From positions 58,578,429 to 58,642,428 of the forward strand of contig OX485804.1 in NCBI GenBank assembly GCA_950295325.1: a DNA stretch of 64,000 bases, read 5' to 3'. The stretch comes from Polytrichum commune (taxonomy: Eukaryota; Streptophyta; Polytrichopsida; Polytrichales; Polytrichaceae). Made by a program: the position numbers and the translations under genes. The notes under the pieces were generated by a model, which was not told the origin of the DNA, did not search any database, and saw nothing but the letters and a program-made list of their open reading frames with translations. This document shows positions 48,301-58,876 of the stretch, one piece after another (within the stretch, counting starts at the first letter, position 1; each line of letters begins with the position of its first letter).

Positions 48301-48800
48301 ATCCAGCAATGCGGACGTGCCTGAAGAGATTGCATCTCTGGATCAGGTAACATCAAGTAACACCCACCCATATTAGACATACTGGAAACCCTCTCATCGT
48401 CGTTTAAAAAATTATACCTTCATGTATTTGTCTGGCATGTTCTTCGTGGTGTCATTGAGGATGTCAACATGTACATTAGGCTGGACGTTTGCCTTGACAG
48501 TTTGAATTATCGCAGAACAGAACGACCATAATTTGAAACCTCCGAGTACTAATGCGGAATGCTATTACAGGATGAGGTGCCCGTACCAGAGGAGTCAGGT
48601 GGCCGACCCCGCCGTGCGGGTAGAAGCGCACAAGCGAAATCCTCAATGGCCAAACTCGGTGCACCAAAAGCGGTTGGTTTGCCTAAACCTCCCCAAAATC
48701 TTGCGAAGGTGAGGGAACTAGTGTTTGCATGCCTACATTGCTTGCATGATTGCAGGAGGAGTGTGGAGCACTCGAATATAGTCACGTCGTTCGTGTGAGT
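45377..48800 (+). CDS. TnpA-like CACTA accessory gene (Transposase_24 / PTTA type)
   Basis: The start is the ATG at 45377 (MAVSRSARKPG). Exons: 45377-45927, 46400-46677, 47101-47381, 47664 to about 48346, then about 48571-48710. The first three joins are in phase at GTAAGT-type donors. Conserved parts are GQPFGAMKVVLCTDIKKYAK and WMRPIITKVLINTRWRLNQL with AEHWKTLVGMRATEAAHLKS, a pattern seen in plant PTTA/En-Spm proteins. A C-terminal heptad-rich block (RVTDLEGSVTRLGENVAAS) and an acidic tail follow. One frameshift is apparent near 47750, so the gene may be damaged. TnpA-class proteins bind subterminal repeats and bring the ends together. The gene is divergent from TNP2 with starts close together. 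Confidence 0.65.
45983..46034. repeat. AGACAG/CACAGA microsatellite
   Basis: Tandem AGACAG units passing into ACACAG units, inside the first intron of the TnpA-like gene. Confidence 0.9.
46153..46323. mobile_element. Foldback (MITE-like) insert in a CACTA intron
   Basis: A 171-bp near-perfect inverted repeat: arms begin AAAAGACTGCAGATTTGTTT and end with the reverse complement. The centre pairs TGTTATATACCGTTGGAAAG with CTTTCCAGCGGTATATAACA around a short loop. The transcript would form a long hairpin. No target duplication was placed. Confidence 0.75.
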
Positions 48801-49945
48801 CCATTTCATGTTCGGATGACCATTAATGTAATTCATGCGGTTTTGTGAATGGTGGTGGAATGGGGCAAGTGGGGACTAGTACGAAGGCACAGACACAAAA
48901 GAAGAAATGAGTGGACGTTCTCAATAACGACGCGGCTCTCCATTCAAGTGCTCATGAATTATCCACTTAGTCGTGGAGGTGTAGACTCGCGACTATAGAC
49001 ATGGATGCCTCGATCATGGACAATGTTTAAGTTTTTGGGCAACTAGCGATTGATGTGTAAATGCAGCCTCTTGGTTGCAATATGTTGTATCAATGAAAAC
49101 GTTGCATTTACGGAATTGGAAAGCATTGGTGTACATTTGTTCCACGCGTTCTTTGTGTCTGTTCCGACTGTCTGGTGGAACAGTTGACGTCGGTGTTTGT
49201 TCTCGTAGATGGCATAAGTGACGTGCATCTGACATTTGGTCCTGCTAATAGCCAAACAACTTGATGTCAGTAATGTGTTTGAGAATTTGAGGCAATCAGC
49301 CACGTCAAGGCGGGCTAAGCTTGAAAACGGCATCATCACTCCCAAACAAGCTGTGGTTTTGGCCAGAGGACATCCCCATAATTTGTAATGCCCCATTTGA
49401 TGTCACACATAACATCCCACTGTCAAAAAGGATGTCCAAGAAAACTAAAAGTCACCCCGAAAACACCCAAAAAATACATGCATACGTCGAGGAAAATGTC
49501 TCATGTGACATTTTCGTGTCGCAGAGGACGTCGGTAACAGCACACATCGCCACGTAATGCAATGTCCACGTCAGCAACAGCGAATGCCACATCAGTTTTT
49601 AATCGCATTCCACGTCATCTCAAGAGGGTCCACGAGGCCATCCACGTCACCGAGGGGGCGGAAAAAAGAGCGTGCCGATGTGGCACTGCCCGCAAAAAAC
49701 ATGCTTGCGTGGCATGCCGGTGGCGTCCACGTGTCTTCACGTGGACACTATGGAACACCATGTTTTATGTGACGTCACATAAAAACGTGCTGAAATTCCC
49801 CATGTTTTCGCATGTCCACGACGCGTTTTTCTCCTGTCTGACATGACGGATTTTAGGTGACGTCCAAGAGAAGAACCTCCATGTCAAAGTGAACGCGCAC
49901 TCCCGTTTTTTTTTACGTCATAAAAAACAGGATTTTCTTATAGTG

Positions 49946-50100
49946 ATTTCATGCAAGACAGTCCATTGCGGCAGAAATCCGGAGTGTGCAGGTTACAATG
50001 ATTCAGCAACCATGGCTGGATGGAGGCAGAAATCCGGAGTGTGCAGGTTACAATGATTCCCTAAACCATGGTTGGATGGAGGTCTTCCAAACCCTAAACC
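49946..50100. repeat. Two tandem 55-bp units to the right of the CACTA element
   Basis: The unit starting GGCAGAAATCCGGAGTGTGC occurs at 49970-50024 and 50025-50080 with few differences. It does not resemble the copia element found left of the CACTA element. Confidence 0.8.
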
Positions 50101-52627
50101 CAAAACACAGTCCCCGAGGGTGATTAGGTTACCTGGGTGGATGGATGTCGGCCATGGGCCACATGGTCCTCATGGCATGGGGATGCCATGATGGAAGGTG
50201 ATGTGATGTGAAGTTGGGCACGAGCAGCTTGACGTGCCAGCCTGGCGCGGGCAGCTTGGCGTGCCACAGTGTCGTTACAGCCCAGGCCAACAGAGGCTCT
50301 GCTGCGGGCAGACCAGGACCCGACCCCCGAGGGGCTGACCCACTGCCATGCCTCAATTTCAGCACAGCATTTACCTCCTTTGGGCTGGGTAATGTTAGGG
50401 GTATGTAACGACCATAGTCCAAATATCGGTCACAAGTACCAAGTGTCAAGTCTCACAAGGCGGGGCAATAGTCTTAGTATCCAATCATAGTCTCAAGTGT
50501 CAAGCCATAGTCTAGTAACTCAAAAGAAGAGGGGGAAGGCTTACGTTATATTCATGCCCTTAAGTATTCACCCAAACAATATGGGATAAACGCGCCATAC
50601 TCCCAAACACTAAGTTTGCCTCTCTACGCGACTACATTGTATCTCTCCTTTCTCCTCTACCCTTCTACTGGATAGTCATCGCGATGTACCCTCGCTCGGA
50701 CGAGTTAGGAGTCTCAATTGATTTAATAATTACTGATTCTTGCTTGTCCTTCTGACTTGACCTCGACATAATACAGAGGTAGAAAACAACACAAATATGA
50801 TCATCCTTCTTGGACATATATATTTTGGCTGTGGAATTGGATATCTATACTAGTAAAACAGATAATCCCTACTCACAATATTCATTTTCAATAATCAATT
50901 ATCTCTCAAGCATTGTCAGTGAACACTACACCTTGAGACGATTGTGTTATCCACAAAATAAAGTCATGACTTCAGCTTCTGCGCGTCTTTCTTCCTTGAA
51001 TGCACTAATTTACACCCCACTAATATCACCATACTAGGGTGAATTCTCTTTGACTACGACATTTGACAACAAACGTGCTTACGTACTTTTATGAGCACTG
51101 ACTCTCCTGAGAATTTATACTTCAATCAACTTCAAAAGTATTACAGAATTAAAGTGAGATGGAAACACGGATTTCACATCCGTGCACTTGAAAAGACAGT
51201 ACACCTTCTTTTTTCCAAACACATCACACTCATGAGCAGTCTTGTATACTTATATCAGTGAAACGAAGATGACTCGTACATAATGTATTCAATTTGTATA
51301 ACTCATCCAAAAGCGCACACACAACTTTTCCTTATTCAATAAAAGAATGTTATCTTTATTCAAACTACAAACAAAAGGATAGGCACTACACACATACATA
51401 CACTCATTCCCGCTCGACACACAATGAATTCCTGAAACTGAAAAAGTTTTACTTTCCTGAGAGAATTGTAAATCTCTTTCTTAACTAAAACACTATAAAG
51501 AGGAAACTAACCACTCTCTTCCCGAGAGGGTGTATGTTCAACTAGCTCTGCTCTCTTGAGTCCAAAAGATGACTGAATGACTATGGTCGATCCTCTTGTC
51601 TATAACCCCGAAGAAGAAGGGTTCGGTTAGTAACCACTATTCCAAACTATGGCCCTTTCACAAAATGTCTCTATTCACACTACAGTCTATGACCAACCAA
51701 TCTAAATCTTGGTAATTGTTACTAACTTTCTATGATTTTAGTCTCTAGGTAATAAATTGATCAGCTTGTCACTAATTGAGAACTATTCTAGAGCAATATT
51801 GTCTCACTCTTAACAACTAAAATCACAAAATGCTATCTCCAAAACAAAAATGTGGATTACTATGATCCAGCTCCTCAAATCTCTAAACCCTACCTCGTTG
51901 GAGAAGATGGCCATTCCATTACCGTAACTTGCCTTGTGGATTACATCCTTAGCTTTTCATTCAAGAAGTCATACCATGAGCTGGAAAGCCAAAACATGCC
52001 CACAAAGGTTTCAAAAGAACATTTGGTGGGGATTGGGGAATTTGATCCAATTTTTTCTTTTCTTTTCTTTTCTAAAGCATCCTATGCTCATAGATCATGC
52101 TAACTTAGATAAATCTCTAACTGAAATCACCGATTTTCTCATACCCATCCATATATTAAAAATAAATTGGTATATGTTTTATGGGGAGCATTTTACTTCC
52201 AATTTCTCTCGAAAAAATTGCCCAAATTAATTAAAACACCCCTTCTTTTGATCGCATGTTGCCATCCAAAACTTGGAGACTGCATCCCCTGGGGACAAAT
52301 AAAATTGGCAACACTAATTAAATTATATAGTGTAGTGTACACTCGATAGTCCTATTATTGTGGGTCACAATATTATTCTAGAACCCACGCTCCTTCTCAT
52401 TATGAGAACTAATGTGGGCCACACTAATTTTCAACCTGACCTAAATTAAGTCATGATCATGCCACGTCCATTGAGTGCAAATTCAGATTCGACCGAATCG
52501 ATATTGGATGCAATCCTCAAACCCATGCAACCTGTTCCATATATTCTGGATGAGATCGTGACCCGAGACCAATGGATATCAATCAAAATAATTTTTGTGG
52601 AAGGCCTGTACCAAAAACACACCAAAA
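50101..52627. other. No gene or element recognised
   Basis: Mixed composition with several short frames in a GC-richer patch (50130-50490), then AT-rich sequence. No LTR borders, domains or inverted repeats could be supported. Confidence 0.4.
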
Positions 52628-52630
52628 TTA

Positions 52631-53217
52631 GGGCCGGTTCACACTATGGCCGTCCAAGTCGAGAGGCCATGGGATTGAATGGCCAAACTTTGTTGAGAGT
52701 CCAAAGAAATGAGCTGAAAATAGTCAATAAAATATAGTAAGTGGAGCCTTTGGACGGGCATAGTGTGAAGCCTCCAAAGGCTAAGCCCAAAGTCCTAACC
52801 TTTGGCCATGAACTCCCACGGCCTCTCAACTTGGATGGCCATAGTGTGAAGCCTCCAAAGGCCAAGCCCAAAGTCCAAACCCAAAGGAGCATTCCAACTT
52901 CTTCCTTGCTCAGAATAACCCCTCCAATCTAATGGTCAAGATCTTGTCAATGATTGATATTTTAATGAAAAAAAAGTTCAGCCTCTTGACGAAAGTTTGG
53001 GTCGAGCAAAATGCTCGACCCAAACTTTGCTCGAGAGGCCGAACTCTTGGCGCCATAACTTCCTAAAAGTGATGCCACCTAGGCTCTTTTGGAGGCGACG
53101 TCCTTTGGACTTCAGCCTCTAGTGTGAAGGCCGAGAGGACGGACTTTGGACATTTCTGCATTTTCATTGGTCCAAAAGCTTCTCCTCTCGAAGTTTGGCC
53201 ATAGTGTGAACCGGCCC
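52631..53217. mobile_element. PIF/Harbinger (Tourist-like) MITE with TTA duplication
   Basis: Termini GGGCCGGTTCACACTATGGC and the exact inverse GCCATAGTGTGAACCGGCCC, flanked by TTA at 52628-52630 and 53218-53220. The 3-bp TWA duplication and G-rich ends fit PIF/Harbinger. Inside are two direct copies of GGCATAGTGTGAAGCCTCCA-like sequence (about 52757 and 52842) and a hairpin at about 52997-53030 with arms AGTTTGGGTCGAGC and GCTCGACCCAAACT. Non-coding. Confidence 0.88.
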
Positions 53218-53220
53218 TTA

Positions 53221-54669
53221 CTACATCTATTTGAGCATTTTGTGTACCGATGGTAAGGCACATCAGACTACAGAAGCTTTCCATGAGCACTATATATATC
53301 ATACGAGGTTATTTACACATCATATAAACATGTGACACTACTAGCATACGAGGTCTACACAATTTTCCCACATCGATGAAAGAATACTGCAAATTTATCA
53401 CTATGCTAGATTTGTAGATTTTCCAGCCACATAGGATAAGCTTTCAGTGATTTAGGTCAATTGCCTAGGACTCATATGCGTGTAATGTGATTACATAAAA
53501 AATGAGCAACTCCTTTAATGAGAATTTGCACACACGTGTGATATGCTCAAGTTTGTGTGATTTTCTAGCATGTTAATCTTGGTCTTTGAGATCTCTAGGA
53601 GCCAAAGCATGGTATAGTGAACAAAAGTCGTACTCTGTCATTTTAGAGGGGCAAGTAGCCATATGTCCTAGGTATATAACTTAAAAAAATACTAAGGCTT
53701 CATCTAACCCCTAAATGCCCAGGGAGCCAGAAAGTGGTTGCGAGCGTTTTTCAAAGATATATCTCTCAAGGCAAGCTTTACTCTTTTCTTGTTTTTCTTC
53801 TTCTTCTTATTGCATCTTGACATAATAAAGTTTTGCATCATCTCGAACAAACATATCAAAAGTTTATATCAATGATTGTAAGACATGGACCTTAAAGTGG
53901 TTAGAACCCTTCAATTTTCTTTGTTACAAAATTAGCTATTTTGGGAAAGCAACAATGACAATGACATGAGTATTTTTGGTTCTTCCCTCCAAATTATGCA
54001 CCTCAAACTTTTAGCCAATTGATCATATCAAAGATCAAGTAATTTGGAAATTTTGTTATTTTCCAAAGGAAAATGCTTGTAAAAGGGTTTGGTGGAGACC
54101 AAGGATAAAAATCCACATTCCAATTGTTACTGCACAAATGTGATTCAAAATAAACTCCTTAAAGCTTTCTCTTGTATGCTAACACAAAACAAAGTTTCTA
54201 ACTCATACTTTATAGTATATCTTCAATTCAAGTTAAAATCCCCATGCTTTTAGGGTTAAAGTTACTAATATGATGGATCATGATGTTTTGATTAATATTC
54301 TTGCAAACTACGTGATTTACATCCATAGAAGAAGATTCTAAAGTTTGCAAAATCTACGTCCATAATTTTTGGATTTCAGAAAGCAATAGTGAAGTAGACC
54401 TTAAGAAAATGCACTTTACTTCAAAATTTATGGCGTACTAATATATAATATGATCTCGCCAAAATACTTCAACAATACACACAAATCATAACAAATTTTG
54501 AAATGAAGTAGGTCTTAGCTCAAATCCACCACTCAGTTTAGGATCTACTTCATACATATCTCCATAACACTAATGAGTTGCAAAATGTGTATTATATTTG
54601 GCTCAAGCCAATTGGAGGGCTCCATGGTCTCAAAATGACATTTGTATAGACTTGAATTTACTTCCCTTA
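53221..54669. other. No gene or element recognised
   Basis: AT-rich non-coding sequence without open frames of note. Confidence 0.5.
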
Positions 54670-55195
54670 GGGGTTGTTTACATCATGGATTGTGAAGTCG
54701 TCCCATGTTAGAGGGCATTTTTCCATGGTCACAATACATGGTAACGCTTCCAAGTCTGATATTTTAAAAATGCATTCTCAAAGCCTTTGGGCCTCTCACT
54801 AGGTGTAAACATAATGACCATGCACCAAAAAGTGAATGCGTTGATTTTATATATATATATATGTCCAAAAAGGATAGTTTTGAAGAAATAAAAAATCAAG
54901 TTTGACCATTCTCTTGTCTTCACTTTTCAAAAAAAAATTCACTAAAAATTATAACATCATTTCTCTACCATGGGCCCTTGCATTTTCCTACCATAGCACC
55001 TCTCCCACAGCAAAACTCATTGGACCATGTCTAATGTAGGCCTCAAAATATTTTGTTGGGGACCTTGAACTCTGTCATCACTTTGACATTTTTTCCTTGG
55101 TGTAAACCGAAGCGATCATGCGATGAGTTCAACAACCAATCACATATTATATAAGGCCTTGAGACAACTTCATGGTCCATGGTGTAAACAACCCC
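54670..55195. mobile_element. MITE with GGGGTTGTTTACA termini
   Basis: The left end GGGGTTGTTTACATCATGGA is matched by TCCATGGTGTAAACAACCCC at the right; pairing continues weakly through TGAAGTxGTC. A second AACAACCCC directly follows, so the right border is ambiguous and no target duplication can be fixed. The termini recall Tourist-like or hAT-like MITEs. Confidence 0.6.
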
Positions 55196-55889
55196 AAAAC
55201 AACCCCTACTATATATGAGAAATGTGTCAAACTTCAAGGGCAAACCACTTTTCTTGTTCAGTTAGATTGCAAACTGTTACAAAATTGTAGTTATGATTAA
55301 AGGCTGTCTTAAGTTACGTGTTTCAGGAGTCCTTGTAAACCACTGTGATCTTAAACCCTCGTTAACACTATATTCGTTAAATTGAGACTTTCTCAAGTCT
55401 CAAATTAATATATAGATCAACCAACATGAAGATGCCCGAAACTATATTCAACAATCTCAAATATATTATATGTTATAATATCCCAAATCTATGATGTTTG
55501 GACATAAGCACATATGGTAGAGCACTCGACACCAACTTCATCAAAAAAACACATTGGGTAGAGCACTCCAAACAAGTTCCACCAAAAAACATATAAAAAT
55601 ATTTCTATTATTAGCATGCTCAATAGAATATAAACATTGCAACTACAAAGTGCATGTAATAAATGCATATTTCTTCAATTAACAATATAGTCCCAAACTT
55701 AATAATAAGATGAACTTCACATTTTTTTTGAAATATAGTAAATGGATATTCATCCAACCCCAAACAATATAACATTCGTAAGTTCTATCCAAACTCTACC
55801 CCAATTTTGAAGAGCACACATATGAGTAATTTATATTGCTATAATTACCCCTTAAACTATAATCATGCTAACACAATCCTACCAACTTC
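55196..55889. other. AT-rich sequence downstream of the DUF7869-like gene
   Basis: Includes a short tandem phrase around 55508-55590 (GGTAGAGCACTC). It is the 3' flank of the minus-strand gene; no terminator or element end was recognised. Confidence 0.45.
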
Positions 55890-58864
55890 TCATTCAACGT
55901 GGGTTGCTTCTTGTGCGATCTGAGCAAGGTTGTCTTTTGCAAAAGTTATGTACTTTTGAGGGATGGACACTGATCCACTATGGTTTTTCCGTGGTTTCCA
56001 TGCTATGAATATGGAATTTGTATCTATCCAAGATGGACCGTGCTCAAAATCCACCTTCCACCGAAAGTTTTGGTTCATATCCCAGCCTATATAATGCCGA
56101 AGCACATCTTCATTCCGTGTTGTCGGTCGGTAGTACTCCACTTGTATTTGTCGAAAATGAGGGCTGGAAGTTGTAAAATTTGGTTTGGACAAAGCTCTTG
56201 CCACCCACACTGGCTTCTCATATGTCTCGTCTCCAGGACGCAAAATGAGCATATAACCTTCATGACAATCCACTGCAATGTGGAAAGATGGTGGGGGACG
56301 ACTACTAGCAGGCCCCACGTAATGGTCGTCCACATCAAACTCCTCCTGAACCTCTCCATTTCCCAAAATACTAGCCTCCGAAGCTTGTACATCGACCCGA
56401 GTTTGTGGCCAAAATCCGTGCCTCAAAGTATGAGGGCTATCTTGGTGGAGGTCTGCCAAGGCGGCACAAACACGTGTCCAATAATGTATCCAACTCCCAT
56501 AACGATGCCAATATGATCCGCCAACATCCGCTATCTGCAAACTCTCCCAATATTGTATGAAGCTTGATATACCTTTCAAAATATCCTCCAAATTCTTCAT
56601 GGCTATTGGCTTGCAAGGCCTAGGCTCTCCATCCGGTAACATGGTATTTCCATCCGTATCCACACGCCACACAAGGAGACCCTCCGGCGGGCTCCAGTCT
56701 TGTGTCGTGCACAACAACTTGTACTGCATAGTCGGGACACCATCGTCACGCATGTAGAAGCGGAATTGTTGTGCCTTCGTATGCCCAATCAATCGGTGAG
56801 CTCCACTTCGAATATAAGGTTCTATAAATGCCTTGAAGTCTGGCACCTCCTCGATCATATGGGGGATGACGGGAACGTTCTCCAAATCCATGTACGACTT
56901 CATCAATAACGGGATTGTCGGAAAATCCTCCTCCCGCAACTTCATGCTCCACCGCCCAAAAGATGCATCAATATCATCGTGCGTGTGGCCTACCAATAGG
57001 AAGGACACAAATACCTCCTTGAAAATGCCTTTCGCAACCAACAACGACCAATACGCAAATACATATCTACTTTTATTGTCCTTCGCACAATTGTCCAATT
57101 GGACACGCAAAGTAGGGGGCAACTTCTTGGCAATCACGGGTTCATTGGGTGGTTCCGGCAACGAGTGCAAGCATACATCTTTTCCATCCAACACCGCTCC
57201 ATATAGAGGTGTTGAACCCATGTTTTCAAATAACACTCTTGAAGAATAGGTTGGCGGTTTCTCTAAATCACGTAAAAGCCTTGCAAATGATCCTATCGTG
57301 TGGTTTGAATCTGCTGGATACAAATCAAGAGCATAATGAGCAAACTTGACATCACCGTGTCCATGTGCAATCATTCCTGCAATGCCACCCCAATGTGATT
57401 AATATCTATGTATATCTAAACCATTTTAAGTGAATCCATCTTCTCAAGTACATCACGGAATAAGACACCACTACATTTATGGTATGTCATGACATTGTTT
57501 TGAAGTTCACCTGTAACCGATACAGGCAACTTAAAAAATCCATCCGTGGCCTTGATTTGATTCGCAAAACATGGGGAGGCTGTTTTGGCATGGTCCATTT
57601 TGTCATGGATGACCGTAAGAACCTCCAAGGGCCTGAAAATGGACAAAGCTCTATTTGTGTAGTAATCATTACGGTGTGCCTCTTGCATGTTTACGTGCTT
57701 GAAATAGTTCAATTGGTGCGCCGCATATGACTCGGTACCCATCGTGTGTGCATCCCGAAGGCGCTTCAACTTCTCGCAATTAGAACAGCGGCCAAATTTG
57801 TCCCCTCGTCTTTTTGTAATGTATTCGCTAAAGTTTGTTTTCTTGATTGCACTCAATTTTGACAATGAAATTGGCTCCAATCCAATTTTCTCGCCAACTG
57901 CATTCACGTCCAACAACATGTCTTTCCATTTTGTGCCTGTAGGAAGAACTTTCTCCACAACCTTTTCACCGGTTGTGAGCGTGCGTGTTTTGTGCGGCAT
58001 TGTATCAGCAAGGGGGACAATGATGGTCGCTAGAGTGGCCGTTGCTTGCCTTGTTGCTTCCCTAGGTTTCTTTAAACCCACGTTCCCATGGTGACGGGAC
58101 CGGCGGCCTTCCTTGGCATAAGCAGCTTGTCTGTAGAAGTCCGTTTTTGACACACCGTGAATGGTGTACCATGTCTTACAACACACGTCTATGCTTTCAA
58201 TGGTGATGACTTTGCGACCCGTCCCATTCACATGTATCGCCCTATGAACATCAAGTTTTCTTGTGGATCTTAGACGGAAATCTCCAAGCCACATTTCTTC
58301 TCGGATGGCCTTCAATTTGTCCCTTGGAAACAATTGGCAACAATGATGCACACAACAATCCTTTGTGGCAACTTCTCTAATGGACTCCTCCCCGAGTAAC
58401 CTTTGACGTTTACAATCAGTTGCAGACGGAGCAGGACGTGCCAATGTATCGTACTTTCTTTGACCCTTGCATGGCCGCATATTTGATTGGAGCTCCTTTT
58501 CGATTTGCATGTGTCGTTGCTCATGTTCACGCAAGCTAACTCCATCAATCGTGACATTCCTCAATGGCCACCTGCGGAGGGAGAACCTATGAGTGGGATC
58601 CACCTCGGAATGAACGAGCGACTCCAATATGACAACCCCAACGTCCTCAGTGCCAAGCGGGTTTTCATCAATGCAATCTTGCGGATGGGTGTTTCGACAA
58701 ATCCCCTCCGCCACAACAACTCCACTCTCATTAAGAAGTACCACCTCCAAATTCACCCACGAAGCCCTTGAAAGTCCCGTACATTCAACAGTGCGACAGT
58801 GCGGTACGGAAGGCGAACGTAAATCAAAATGATCTTCATCTGCACTGTCCCCACTACTTGCCCA
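55890..58864 (-). CDS. DUF7869-like protein, candidate transposase of an undescribed element
   Basis: Two long coding blocks (58864-57420 and 57374-55890; about 970 residues) are open apart from one short gap that looks like an intron ending TTGCAG at 57377. The first block has a cysteine-rich part (KDCCVHHCC), a linker with KKPREA, and a second CxxC module (CSNCEKLKRLRDAH). The second block holds VQLDNCAKDNKSRYVFAYWS (aspartate at residue 93) and FLLVGHTHDDIDASFGRWS (residues 126-143), the hallmark of DUF7869 proteins. The LDN and HTHxDID acidic residues resemble an RNase H-like active site, but that is inference. No in-frame ATG occurs near the 5' end; a pyrimidine-rich TTTTCCTCAG at 58865-58874 suggests an upstream exon beyond the palindrome array. 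The exact splice at 57420/57377 is one base out of phase with the obvious donor. Confidence 0.7.
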
Positions 58865-58876
58865 CTGAGGAAAAGG

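Larger units (their letters stand above)
40621..49945. mobile_element. CACTA (En/Spm) DNA transposon, 9.3 kb
   Basis: Termini are CACTATAAGAAA at 40621 and TTTCTTATAGTG ending at 49945. Both subterminal regions are dense in GACGTC, ATGTCC and TCCACGTC-type words, the usual multiple binding sites for the TnpA-class protein. Inside are a minus-strand TNP2 transposase and a plus-strand TnpA-like gene. The flanking triplets differ (GGA left, ATT right), and copia sequence is seen only on the left, so the right flank has been rearranged since insertion. Confidence 0.88.

Noticed and set aside
47899..48309. Minus-strand serine/threonine-rich frame
   Set aside because: Shadow of the acidic C-terminal exon of the plus-strand TnpA-like gene.
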